Shown: in pieces, positions 48,484 to 60,180 of the stretch
How the letters are laid out: each line of letters opens with the position of its first letter
Numbering within the stretch: position 1 is the first letter of the stretch
Source: Isoetes taiwanensis
Taxonomy: Eukaryota > Streptophyta > Lycopodiopsida > Isoetales > Isoetaceae
DNA: 64,000 bases
Assembly: GCA_021234155.1 (NCBI GenBank)
Contig: JAJEKV010000021.1
Coordinates: 12,211,760 to 12,275,759, forward strand
Reading direction: 5' to 3'
Made by a program: the position numbers and the translations under genes
Notes under the pieces: model-generated
What the model saw: the letters and a program-made list of their open reading frames with translations, nothing else
The model's database searches: none
Told to the model about the DNA's origin: nothing

Positions 48484-50522
48484 TGTAACGGACCTAGGAT
48501 TTTGAGGTATATTGTGGAATTTATATAAGTAAGGGATGCAAGGGAATAATAAAATTAAGGGAAATTTTAAAATTAGAATACCATACATGCAGAGTATACA
48601 TCGTATATATTATCTATGCAGAGATTATGCGGACAAAATATATCGATGGTATTAATACATACAAATATAGTGAATATCTTGATGCATATCATGGTGGAAT
48701 GATTTGGAAGGAGATAGATTGCAGCTGGATTGTTGAAGGAGCAGGTTGTGAGCAGTACTCTGGGAGCGTTGTTGGAGTTGCAGAAAAAGCAAGCGGGATT
48801 TTCAGGTGGGGATCAAGCCTTACACTTGGGGTTTTCTAGTGTTAGCAATGTTGATTTATCAATGATTGTCCTGGATTAGAATTAAATTGTATGAGCGTGG
48901 TTATAATCAAGCATGCATGGCATGTAGATAGAGGTTTGAATAGCGAAGATCATATAGTTGTAATAAATCCGGTAATCTTTATCTTGTAAACATTCCAATC
49001 CATTCCAGAAGAAGCCGAGTAAGCTTAGAATGATCAGAATTCTGGTAGGGTAGGGTTAAGAAATACTGCAGGGTCAAGAACTAGCAAAGACGGCGGAGTT
49101 TTACTTGCATGATTTTAGCAGGACGGTGATAGAACTTGTCAATCCTGGAGTGTTAGAAATGCATGAAAAAGCCCTGGATTTGGGCCAGGGAGGTCGATTT
49201 GGGCAAAAGAATACAGAATCAAGGAGTATCAGGCAAGATTCGGCAGCAAATGACGTGGTTTCTGTCTAGCAGAAAGAGATCTAGAACCACTCTGATTGGT
49301 CTGCAATCAGCTCGATTTGGATCGGAAATCCTTAGAAGGCCAAATCGGGAAGATTTATGGGCCTTTCATGCCGATTCGATGGCCTGGAGGCCCGATCCGT
49401 GAGCTGCAGGCCGCGCTTCTATAAGCTGCAACATTAGGGTTATAAAATTAAGAAAAGTTTATTAATAGCTTAATTAAAAAACTAAAGTTTATGGGTTAAA
49501 ACAAAATGCTAATAGTTAGTTCTAAACAAAGGAATTGAGTTAGTAAGTTTAACTAAAGATAAGGGTTAAGTTAAAGGAAGGTTGTGTTAATGGGAATTAT
49601 CTAGAATAGAGATGGGTAATATACAAGACAGAGGTGTTAGGAGTTGGAGAATGGCATCGAAGCCATATAACCAGCTAGCAGGGTATGAGAGCAACTGTCA
49701 TTAAGGTCTTAAATAATAGTTTTTGGATAAGATAATTAACTTCGTTGAATATTGTGAGTGGCTAAGGAATGTTTTTATTTTAGCTTAGGGGTGATGCTTG
49801 CATTTTGCATTATGGTGGTTGTAATAATTATATGAACCATGGTTGGACTTTTCTAGATGTATTATGGAATTTCTTGAATTGCAATGGCATGTGTTTTGAT
49901 GATAATGAGTTATATAGAGGTATAATTCTTTGATATAGACCTCTGGGGCCGGAGTCTAGGTGCGATGGTCTAGACTCACGATTGCATGTGCGATGTGAAT
50001 GGTTATTAGAATATTGGGCGTTGGTATCATAGGGTACAACGTCTTGCACGGTTAAGTGGTCCTCTAGTGCTGGACGCAGCGTGGATGGGTGTGTACACAC
50101 GTGGTTACCCCGCCTCTATGTCACTGGCCTAATCAGCCAAATTGACTTTGCTAAGACCCAGAGAAATATTGGCTGCAATGTTTGATGCTATGATTGCTTA
50201 GTTATACATATATAGTTTGAACGTTGGAATTAAGTTGCAATGGTCGTACTTATAGTGGATACTCATGCTATAATATGCATTGTGGATATGCTTGTTGGAC
50301 TAGTAACTTGGATTGCAAGGGCGAGGCTACGATAAGGCTGAGTTATTATTTCTAGGTTAATGCTTTGTGTTGTTGATGCTAGGCATGTTCTAGATCCCCG
50401 ATCCCCACTTAGTCCGTGTGACTAACCTCGTGGTTGATGGTGTAAGCAAAAGTGCGAGATGCTCTGGAGAGTAGCCAAGCTTCAGGAAGGCGAGAGTAAA
50501 GTGGGGAATATTGATTAAATAT
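48484..50522 (+). mobile_element. 5' LTR (recognisable part) of a chromodomain gypsy element
   Basis: Starts TGTAACGG at 48484 and matches 61663-63990 nearly throughout: tgtaacgg, gggatgcaagggaataataaaatt, gcaggttgtgagcagtactc-like, agatttatgggcctttcatg, gttttgatgataatgag-like and ggttgatggtgtaagca, all in the same order. By eye roughly nine in ten bases agree. Similarity stops near 50522. The LTR must end just before the primer site (54757), so 50523-54750 is either the rest of the LTR or sequence inserted into it. The short frames inside are not supported genes. Confidence 0.85.
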
Positions 50523-52006
50523 GGCTCGACGTTATAATTATTCGCACGTTTGCACAAACACAAGTTGACACTTTAAAACAATTTTAGAGTGTCCACGTTG
50601 CTGCCAACTAAGACTTTTGTTCACGTGGATGCACCTACAATCGTTGGATTTAATCTATGGTAATAGAAATTCATGGAAATTTCAGCTTGTTCATCTTTTT
50701 GTGTGTGGCGGTTCAGCGACTTTGGCAAATAGGCTATGGCAAAAAGAGGATGGATCAGCGGCTATGGAAACAGGTAGAGCGAATTGGGCAAATAGGCTAT
50801 GGCAAAACAGAGGGATGGATCGTGCCATAGAAATAGGTAAGTTAGAGCTATGGAAACAAAGCAAATCTATGGTGCTCTTTGATTTTCTTTGAGTTTTTTT
50901 AGATGGTGGAAGCACGACTATGGCTGAAACGATATAGGGCTTGGTGGATAGGACGAGTTCCGCTTTCTTCGTCTTCTCTCTTTTTTTTTACAGATTCGGC
51001 AAATAGGATGTCCTTGGTTCTGGGTAGCCTCGAGATATTCGAAGTTTCCCTTCTATTTAATAGTAGTTTCTTGAAGTTTAACTGCAGTCCCTGTGCAATT
51101 TCCTAATCCATAGCCTAAAACTTGTAAAACCCACCGTGCAATTTGGTCGGCTCTTTAAGGAATTCCGTGGTTCTCAGAATCCAAAGAAATCTATCCTTCA
51201 TTGTTAGAGTTCGGGTTTCCATAGAATCTTTTCTGAACGTCCTAGCTTCTTCTGTTATTTTCTGTTCCCACCAGATGGAACAAAACTGAGTCAGAATTTC
51301 CTAAGATCAAATTTAAATTTTCCATTCAATCTTGGCAAGAAGCAATCATTGATGAGTAAAATTGTTGGTGAATCACTGCTCCATCACAGTCCTTCAAATC
51401 AGGAATGACATGCTAGAGGATTTTGGCAGAAGTTCTTATAAGCAAATTTTCCCTTTCTACTGTCAGAATTATTAATCTCTCGTCTTGTGGGTACATGAAT
51501 TGATGGCATCTAGAAGTATAGAGAAATCCAAATCTTCTTAGCATAGCAAAGACTCAAGCAGCTTCTGTGATCCAAGTCCAATTTGAACCTCAAGAGCCGC
51601 CCTTCGAGGATTTATTCCTCTGTTTTTTATCTCCATCTTCCCAATTTACTCTAGTAGTCATGATTTCCAATCCGGCACCCTTCTACTTCAATCTAACTCC
51701 GATTCGATCAATTTGGCCTGTTGTAGGACCAATTTGCCCTTTCTAGGCTTTTAAAACGATGCAAGAAGAAACGGGACCAGGGCAGGTCGCTACCTTGGTT
51801 CTTTCCCTTCTGTGGGTCCTAAAATCTTGCTCGTCCATATTTGGGACTTTTGTTCCTATATATTTTCCTTTGTTATTTCCCCAACAGTTATTTATCTATT
51901 TGTCATTTATCTATTTGTCTACACATGAGCCAATTCAACATATGCATGGTAATGCAATTAACACTTTGGTAGACTTGTTATTTCACAAAAGGGATTGTCT
52001 ATTCAT
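50523..52006. other. Sequence between LTR homology and the ABCB fragment
   Basis: No gene supported. A 63-bp imperfect tandem repeat (ggcaaataggctatggcaaaa) starts at 50724 and 50787. Confidence 0.4.
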
Positions 52007-53222
52007 TTAGAGGCCAAAATTGTCAATACATATTCTGAAGCATTGAAATCCACACTTCCAATAGGGTACAAGGCTGGGTTGACCAAGGGAATGGGCTTAG
52101 GATTTACTTATGGAATTCTCATTACTATTCTGGTATGGTGGTATTGTGATTAGAAGAGGTGAGGCAAATGGAGGAAAAGTCTTGTAGCAATATTTTCAGT
52201 TACCATTGGTGGCCGGTAAGTGTATAGATGCACTTGTTTCCAAGACTAGCATCCTAGATTATGAGGCATATTAACTAGAATTGCTTTGTTCTAAAGATTC
52301 CTGGGTCAGGCAACTCCAAGGTTTGCAGCATTCTCCAAAGCAAGAGCAACTGCTTACCAAATTATCTGGTTGGTTAATTCTGAGTCTGTTATAAATGAGG
52401 ATAGACTGAAGGGTGAGACTTTATCTGCTATGCAAGGAAACGTCGACTTCTGCAATGTATCTTTCAGTTGTCCTATGATGTAATGGGATTTGTGTCTTCA
52501 AATCCAAACAGGAAAAACTGTGGCGATTGTTGGCAGTCAGTGGTTTTGGAAAGAGCATTGTTCTCTTATTTATTGAAAGGTTTTATGATCCTAGTTCAGG
52601 TATAAACTGAACTCATCTAATATTATATTCATATCATCCAAAAATTGGCTTTATAGATTCTTTATTGGTAAAGGGATGGTGTTGCTTGATAATTATGATA
52701 TCAGGACTTTGAACTTAGATTTGCTTAGAAAACAAATGGGTTGGTCAACTACAAACTAGCTTTTTTTGCAACCACAATTGAGCAAAATATCCTCTATGGT
52801 AAGCACGATGCAACAGCTGAGGATATAAAGCATGCTACAAAATCTGCAAATGCGCATAGCTTTATCACTCAGCTTCCACAGGGATACAAGACACAGGTTT
52901 GGTATATTTACTGCTTAAAGTTCTAGCATGTTTAATTATTGCTTTTCAAAATAGTGCAATAAACATATTTCCATTCATAACGTACCTGTTTTTACTGGGG
53001 ACAGGTCGGTGAGTGGGGTGTCCAACTCTGGGGAGGCAAAAGCAGAGGGTGGCAATAGCAAGAGCTATGCTGAAAAACCCTACTATTCTCCTCTTTACGA
53101 AGCTACAAGTACTTTAGATGCAAAGTCAGAACGCACAGAGTCACGTTTGTCTTCTGGAGCAACATACATGAGAGTCGCAATGGGAGACCGCATTGCAACA
53201 ATTGTACGAAATATGCAACACT
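52007..53222 (+). pseudogene. ABCB (P-glycoprotein/MDR) transporter fragment with introns
   Basis: Several exons of a plant ABCB full transporter are readable in order. The end of the first membrane domain (about 52009-52190: EAKIVNTYSEALKSTLPIGY, KAGLTKGMG) comes first. Then the linker (EDR), a Walker A region broken by a small deletion (SGFGKSIV, about 52545), and IERFYDPSSG ending at a gtataa donor. After an intron, 52708-52896 covers [12 protein letters not shown], then [20 protein letters not shown] and LPQGYKTQ, with a gtttgg donor. After a further intron, VGEWGVQL-GG stands for the signature motif. ARAMLKNPTILL leads into Walker B, where the Asp before EATS is Tyr, then TLDAKSERT. At least four frameshifts and stops make it non-functional. 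Kept introns show it was copied as DNA and not from mRNA. Confidence 0.88.
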
Positions 53223-54750
53223 AATTGCGCATTTTCTTATCACATATATTGTGTCATGGCTAATTGCCCTTGTGATAACTATTGTCAGGACAAATACTTG
53301 TACAAGTAGCAAATCTTTCTAGATTTAGCAAATTGCTACTTTCACACCAATATAAGCGACACTGTTATCAATAGATTATGCATATAGTTTGTTCAGTCAA
53401 TTGCTGACTGATAAAAATGCAATATTATGCAACACTATGCTTTATGAATTGAGTTTGCGTGTTACACTCAAAGACTTTACTTCATTTACGTCTATTTCAT
53501 GAATAGCGTAATAATATGGAAACATCCGGAGTTGAGTTCACTTTCAAGAATTAAATATGTTACGCTTCTATGAGCCCATCTTGTCTTTGGAGAGCACCCA
53601 TATAATTTGGATCTATTAAACCTGGTCTTACCTTCTTTTGAAATAGCCATCATATGTACAATGCTTGAACTGTGGACCTCTTGGAAAGAAATGATGATTC
53701 ATTATGCTAGATTCTATAATCGTGCTTCGACTGCAATTAATTTTAGTAGGTTCACCAGTCAAGTACTTCATTTAACCTACGGAAAAGCTATAAGCTTTTA
53801 GTAACAAAATACGAATCAAAACAACTTTCACTACATGGATATACCATTGGCCAATAGAAGGTGGTCTCTCGATAAATCTTACAGCTAAGTAGGTTATATT
53901 CCTCTTTGCATACTCAAGTCCCCGCCTAATGCTTACATATAATCAACTTTATATTAGTTTCTATTCTCCTCAAACTGTCCAAGGCTGAATATAGCCGCAA
54001 GGGGACAAAGGAGGATAATCCGATGATTTCTCATAAAAGATATGGTAGGAACTTTCTCTCAGGGATTCTGTCCTTACATGCCTTTACAAATAGATTGTTG
54101 AAGGCCACATAAGGGATTTCACTCGAGAAATGTTACTGTTGATGCTGAGACTAAATTTTTTGCAAATGGACTTCCATCAATTTAAAGAAGCTTTTCTACT
54201 TTCTGGCAAGAACAGAAAACTCTATACTGCCAGATATCAATCCTAACCAAAATGTGTCAACACTAAAGTTTGAATAAAAGACAGATTTTCTTCTCATACA
54301 TGCTTTTAATTAATAAGTATTATAGCAGATTTACCTAAGATGATTACAATTCTGCATGGCATTTCGTTGTAAAGTTGAATAGCTTTCACGTGGACTATCA
54401 TGGATGTGAGTGTCAACCATAGTTATCGATTTTTTGTCAAAACTGCACTATCTAATGCCCTAATTCAACTTCAATTTTATATTATAAAACACTACCCACG
54501 CCATATCGTAGAATTTTCTATGCAAAGTAATCAAACGTGCTTTTGACTAGTTAAGTTGATCAATTATTGTAGGAGGATATTATTGGTTATGGAGTAATGA
54601 TATATTTGGGGCCTTGGGTGTATATATAAAGATTAAATTCCCTACCTAGGCATGCATGTGTTAATTTCTTGAGTCCCTAGACTTAAGTAGGCCACACGGT
54701 CAAGATTGATGGGATCTTCAGTTACCAAGAGGTTAACTGGCCAGACCCGT
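53223..54750. other. Decayed sequence before the primer site
   Basis: No gene supported. A TATA-like tatatataaag (about 54630) and the terminal CA at 54751-54752 may belong to the 3' part of the 5' LTR. Confidence 0.35.
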
Positions 54751-54756
54751 CATAGT

Positions 54757-54768
54757 TGGTATCAGAGC
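54757..54768 (+). other. Primer-binding site (initiator tRNA-Met)
   Basis: TGGTATCAGAGC, the standard plant site complementary to the 3' end of initiator methionine tRNA. It lies four bases after a CA that probably ends the 5' LTR. Confidence 0.9.
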
Positions 54769-54840
54769 AAAGTTGAATTAGTAGATTGTAAGATTTTTTA
54801 TTATTGATGTTATTTGCTGTGGTTTTAGATTTTTGTAGAG

Positions 54841-57450
54841 GTGAGTTCCCCAAAAGGATCCCCGGGAGTAGCTGGACATGCTGGTGGAGTGGGGCCTAGT
54901 GGAACTCTTGATATAGCCGATATCTTGCAGGCTATCTAGCAAGTGTTGCAGCAGAGTGCCTCGCAACAAAAGACAACAGCTGATAAGGCAGTAGAGAAGG
55001 TGCTTAAGGATACTAAAGGGGAAGTGTTTACTAGAAAGAATGTTACAGGGGATGATGCAGACTCATGGCTTCGTGGGGTTGAATTTTATTTTAAACTCAT
55101 TAATGCTGAAGATTCTATTAAAGTTGTATTGGCTCAGGCAACGTTGGGTGGATTTGCTTGAGTATGATGGGAGAATTACTTGCGGGACATAAACAAGGTC
55201 GCAGGGCAGGCAACTTGGCAAGAGTTTAAAACTGCCTTTGAAGGACACTTTATGCCTCCTGGGTACAAAGTAGACTAGGTGAATGAGTTTTTGGACCTGA
55301 CACAAAAAAGGACTGTGGCCGAATATAATAAGAAGTTTAGAAGGTTGCAGAATCATTGTCCTTTTGAGGATAAGGAGAAGCTCTCGATTTGTGAAGGTTT
55401 GAAAGTTGATATTAAGAGCACAATGGCAGGTGTGTCCTATAAGGATTTAGAGGAGGGATTCAAAATTGCAAGAAACCATGAATCCGACTGAGCTGAGAAG
55501 GCAACTTTGGAGAATGCTAAGAAGAGACAAGTTCCTTCCATATGGCAGACTGGTGGACCTACGAGTTGTGACGTTCCAGCATAACATATGGTCCGAATAC
55601 ATATATTATACTACCACGTCACACGTACATATTACCATGACAAGTACTTGAGAGCCGTAAAGGGTTGCGCCTAGGGAGCAGCCTCGTATGTTGCACATGT
55701 ATATTAAACATATGCAATTAAACCCCTTGCCAAGTGGCAATACCCCATTTGGTCCCTTCTAACCTAACCCTAAACGTTCATGTATAAGGAACAAAAGGGG
55801 AAACCCTAGACCTTTTCCACTTTCGCATTTTGGCTTCCCTAAGCCATTCCGGCCAAGGTAAGCTGCCATTCCGCATTGCCAGGCGACGCTGAACCGTCTT
55901 TGCACAATAGATTCCTCAGGAGCGGTTGTCTTCAGCAAGAACGAAGGCATGGACGCGATTTGGGGAGCTGAAGCAAGCCAAGGATCAGGTAACCTGCGAT
56001 TCTGTTGTGCAAAACCGACTCTTAATTAGCCCGGCAATGAGCTAGGATAGTATGTTAGATCAGTCTTAGCAGCCTTGTAGATCCTAATATCACTAGCCGT
56101 AACGAAGGAACCTAACCATGTATGTTTAAGTAAGATAGATTAGATCTTATTCAGTATTTCAGTTCTTTGATGATGATGATGTTCCATTCTATGCTCTCCT
56201 GTGTATGTGGGAAGGGGGGTAGAGACCCTGAAACCTTCAGTAGCAGATGATCCTAGATAACCTCATTAATTCTCAATTAATGCGGCCAATGTACAAGAGC
56301 CCGCCTGGTTGTGAGTGGTGGGGCTAGACCGGTGGAATAAGTGGGACTTGTCCCATCACTGATTGATCCCTCTGGTGTGTAAAGACTACCGGGGATCTTA
56401 GTGGGCTAGGCTTAATGGTTTGCCACTGCGTGCGGGCAAGGCATGAGCTCGACAGCTATTGGATGATGCATCACCTTCAATGAGGTTCAAGTCGAATACG
56501 GACAGTGGCCCTCTAGCCCCCTGTGATAGGCATGCATGCCTCTGGAGGGAAGGAGACTCTCCTTCTGCCTCATCGGGACTGGGGAGATGCAACCCAGCAG
56601 TAGCCCCTCTGGCTACGCACCCGGCAGGCTACGGTCCAGGCCCTAGACTCTTTAACCTACTCTGCAAAGTGTGTATGGGAGGGGCGGATGGAGTGGACTA
56701 CCCAACAACCATGTTTCTATGCCAGCCCAATCCATTCTTATGAATTCCTCTGCAATGACTTCTGGAGACCCAAGCCGTCAGTCCATACCCTGGAGTCTGA
56801 GCCATTGGCTAGGATTCCCCATGTGATGATGATGTTATTGATGTGCTATTACATGTATGTTATGGTGTAGTCACTCTTCGAGGTGACTCTATTGATATAT
56901 TGATGTCATGTGCTTATGTTTACTCACGCTTCCGCAGCTAGGACGGTCCCGAGGGAAGACAGGACAAATGACCCATCCATTCTTCCTCATCGATCCATTG
57001 TCAAGGATTGGTGTCAGGTGGATGGCCCCTGTCAGTTTGGCTGTCAGGAGGGATGAACTCCGTCTTCTCATACGATGAAAGTATCGTAGAAGAAGTAGGG
57101 GACGTCACACGAGTAGAGGTAGATCCCTTCGTCGAGGAGGGATGGCTGCGCAGACTGTTAGTATGCAGGAGGGCAGTCAAAATCGAGGATCTCGGCCTAT
57201 GTATGTACCTTTGAATGATGAAACCAGGGAAAAGTGTATCAATGAGAATCGATGTTTTAAGTGCAGAGAGCTTGGTCATTATGGACGAGATTGTCCGAGA
57301 AGATGCGTAGATAGTACTGCCTCATCTGCACGTTCTCAATGTGGAGGGAAAACAAACCAGTGGTCCAGGTCAAATTCTAGTGATGCTTATGGAAGGGGCC
57401 AAGGCAGAGGAACCCCAGGCCGAGGTAACAGGGGTGGTCGTGGAGGTTAC
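54841..57450 (+). pseudogene. Gag of the chromodomain gypsy element, interrupted by a solo LTR
   Basis: Gag gives the virus-like particle of the retrotransposon. A capsid region is readable at 54943-55490 through stops and shifts (DADSWLRGVEFYFKLI, WQEFKTAFEGHFMPPGY, EFLDLTQKRTVAEY, FRRLQNHCPF). At 55567-57109 a solo LTR splits the gene. After it the frame continues into the basic nucleocapsid with a CCHC zinc knuckle (CFKCRELGHYGRDC, about 57250-57295) and a Gly/Arg-rich tail (to 57450). Leaving out the inserted LTR and one target copy puts the two halves in the same frame, so gag was read through here before the insertion. Other stops (such as the one near 54940) mean it was, or has since become, inactive. 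Confidence 0.88.
55562..57114. mobile_element. Solo LTR, 1543 bp, with exact CGAGT target duplication
   Basis: 55567-57109 begins TGTGACGT and ends ACGTCACA (TG...CA with 8-bp inverted ends) and is bracketed by CGAGT at 55562-55566 and 57110-57114. It contains no coding domain or internal region. These are the marks of an LTR retrotransposon inserted into gag and then reduced to one LTR by recombination between its two LTRs. The TGTGACGT start differs from the host element's TGTAACGG, so it is a different family. Confidence 0.93.
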
Positions 57451-57479
57451 TAGGATAATAACAGGGGTGGCAGAGGACA

Positions 57480-58217
57480 AGCTAGAGGAGATAACAGGAT
57501 CATAGCACAAGCCAACCCTGCAATTGAAGTTAGGACTGCTCGAATCACGGACCCTCCTGTGGAAAGGATGTGCATATATGCTGTAGTGGATCAGGGCCAT
57601 GTAGATAACCAAACTGTGGTCATAAGAGTACCATGTATTATTCATGGAGTTTCTGTTGTGGTATTACATATTGCTTTATTTCCCCAAAGTTGGCAAAGAA
57701 ACTAGATTTGAACATGATTAGCCAGGACCCGAGATATGTGGAGTTGGCCGATGGCAAAATTAAATCTTCTTATTCCATGGTAGACAATCTTGAATTCGAA
57801 GTAGGAGATCTGGAGTCTCACGCTAGTTTTGAAGTATTGAGCCTAAAGAAGTATGATGCTATTCTAGAAATGTCATGGTTGAGACCATACGAAGCTTGCA
57901 TTGATTGTGGGAAGCAAATAGTTACATGCCAAAGTCCTAATGGAGATAAGTATGTGCTGGAAGGATTGCCTTCATCATTAGTGGTTGCACCTTTGTCTCG
58001 AAAAAGTTTTAAGAAACAGATTAAGAGGGGTTGCATAAGAATGGGATATGCATTGTTGTTAGATTCATTTTTGGGTATCGCAGAGTTGCAAGAACAACCT
58101 ATTGCTCCTGAGATCCAGAAAGTGTTGGATGAGTTCTCTGATGTGTTTCCTAAAGAATTAACAGAATTGCCTCCACATAGAATGGTAGATCATGAGATAG
58201 AATTTTCTAGGGGCTGA
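57480..58217 (+). pseudogene. Gypsy protease region with the active-site segment deleted
   Basis: After the zinc knuckle the frame passes through ITDPPVERM and VPCIIHGVSVVVL. In related elements the next residues are the aspartic-protease D[ST]GA motif. Here the sequence jumps at about 57660-57672, with a frame change, straight to TYCFISPKLAKKLDL, so the catalytic Asp triplet is missing. Downstream the protease-RT connection is intact (EVLSLKKYDAILEMSWL, then VLDEFSDVFPKELTELPPHR, to 58190), as expected for Ty3/gypsy elements. The lost segment alone would prevent polyprotein processing. Confidence 0.8.
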
Positions 58218-59443
58218 ACCTACATCAAGGCCACCATATAGATTTCATGCATTTGAGATGGCTGAAGCAAAGAAGCGCTTAGCGTAATTATTGGAACAAG
58301 GGTTCAGACATCCGAGTGTTTCTCCATTTGGGGGCACCGCTTTTGTCTTTAAAGAAGAAAGATGGGACATTAAGGTTGTGTATTGATTATCGTATGCTTA
58401 ACCAGATTACAGTTAAGAATAGATACGCATTGCCTAGAGTTGACGAGCTATTTGACCAGCTAGGTCAAGATAAGTATTTTACAAAACTTGATCTTCGATT
58501 TGGATATCATCGATCGGATCAAGGATGTAGATATTTATAAGACTCGCATTTAGGACAAGCTATAGACATTACCAGTTTTGTCGTAATGTCGCTTTGGTTG
58601 ACAAATACTCCGCCACCTTCATGCTTCTAATGAATGAGATATTCTGACCTTTCTTGGATAAGTTTATATTGGTTTTCTTTAATGACATTTTGGTATATTC
58701 CAGAACATTAGAGGGGCATGTGGAGCATGTAAAATAGACATTAGCTATTTTGTGACGAGAGAAGTTGTATGGTAAGCTATCTAAGTGTTCCTTTGCACAA
58801 ACTAGATTGGTATACCTTGGACATGTTATTTCAGAAAAGGGATTGGAGCCAGATCCTTCCAAGATTGAGGCAGTTAAGGATTGTCCCACACAAAGACAGT
58901 GAAGGAGGTAAGGTCATTTTTGGGATTAGCAGGGTAATACTGCAAATTTGTTCCTAAATTTGTTCCCAAGCTGCTCCTTTGACTTCTTTGTTGGATAAGA
59001 AGAATGACTTGCATTGGATTTATAGTTGTCAGGAAAGTTTTCAAAAGTTGGAGGATGTCTTGATTAATGCACTAGTTTTAAGGATTCCTGACCTGAATAC
59101 ACCCTTCCATGTAGTTACTGATGCTTCTGGAAAAGCTATAGGGGGAGTCTTGTTGCAGGATGGCTGAGTTTGTGCTTACATATCTCGTAAGTTATCCCCT
59201 GCTCAACAAAATTACCCAGTGCATGATTTGGAAATGTTGGCTATTATCCATGTCTTGAGGGTATGGAGGCATTATTTATTGGGTCGTTATTTCTTTTGAA
59301 GACTGACCATCAAAATTTGAAGTATTTTGCAAAACAGCCATATCTGAACAATAGGCAAAGGAGATGGATGCAACTAAGGGAAGAGTATGATTTTGAAATT
59401 GAATATCAACCTGACAACGAAAATGTGATTGCTGATGCTTTAT
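58218..59443 (+). pseudogene. Gypsy reverse transcriptase-RNase H, multiply broken
   Basis: RT motifs in several frames: [20 protein letters not shown] (58346 onward), [33 protein letters not shown]. The polymerase box reads FNDI where FxDD is required (codon at 58681-58683 gives Asn for Asp). Then come SRTLEGHVEH-like residues and a decayed thumb. RNase H follows with VTDASGKAIGGVLLQDG (about 59116-59166), KTDHQNLKYF and the end EEYDFEIEYQPDNENVIADAL. At least three stops and frameshifts are present besides the catalytic substitution. This is one degraded copy and cannot encode active polymerase. Confidence 0.88.
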
Positions 59444-60180
59444 GCAACTAAGGGAAGAGTATGATTTTGAAATTCTAGAATGGGACTCGCATGAAACCAA
59501 CAAACCGCCCGACTTAGACTTGCTTCTCATTCATCTCAGCAGATTTTCTACAATGGTGGATAGTGGGTAGTCGCACATCACGAACTACCCATAAAAAATA
59601 AAGGGAAAATCCAATTATATCATTTGGACCCCAACAAAATACAATGCTAATAGAGATCGGCTAGTGTACCGCCGCCGAAGCTTATCACCGGGATTAAAAA
59701 ACCCCGCCCTTTTGGGTTTTCGAGGAAAAACCCTAGTGATAAGCCTTCGGCAAGGGGCTTGGACAAACGGAAGGCATAAAAATCGCTCCCAAAACCCACG
59801 AATGGAAAAGTCGAAACAGATGCCGCTCGCTAACCTGTACCTGCACATCACCAACAAAACAACAAGACAAAACAAACCTCCCAGAGTGGAGGGGCTGATT
59901 ACGCGCGTGCCACGCGATAAAAATACAATAACAAAGAAGGGGGGGAGGGTGGGTTCAAAGAGAATAAGGTACTGCTGAGAGAGAAGAGGAAGCGCCGATG
60001 AGAAGTCGGGCGTAAACGCCGCCTAAAATAGCGAACTCCCAACCGTAATGGGCATGCGCCACCTCGCATGCATGCAAAACATGCATGCTCGTCCCATTCT
60101 AGAATGGCGATCCGATGTCTCTGGATCGATGGGATTGAATATCAACCCCGACAAAATAAAATGTGATTGCCGATGCTTTA
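59370..60180. repeat. 74-bp tandem duplication, second unit split by an insert
   Basis: gcaactaagggaagagtatg starts at 59370 and again at 59444. The second unit runs to gaaatt (59474), is interrupted, and resumes at 60137 with gaatatcaacc... to the GATGCTTTAT shared with the first unit. Duplication therefore preceded, or accompanied, the insertion. Confidence 0.88.
59475..60136. mobile_element. 662-bp insert with inverted termini and a structured LINE-like motif
   Basis: The left end CTAGAATGGGACTCGCATG is matched on the - strand by CTAGAATGGGACGAGCATG (60084-60102). About 30 further bases separate that right repeat from the resumed gypsy sequence, where a possible ATT target copy (60134-60136) echoes the ATT at 59472-59474. 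The interior has a perfect 8-bp hairpin (TGGGTAGT/ACTACCCA, 59564-59591) and a long hairpin (59674-59751) whose loop matches the 3' UTR motif of the LINE family. It has no supported gene. It may be a non-autonomous DNA element, a LINE-derived short element, or a composite. Confidence 0.55.

Noticed and set aside
48627-49402. Open frames within the 5' LTR
   Set aside because: They lie in non-coding LTR sequence and their counterparts in the 3' LTR are disrupted.
56398-56743. Open frames at 56398-56743 as genes
   Set aside because: They are inside the solo LTR and have no domain.
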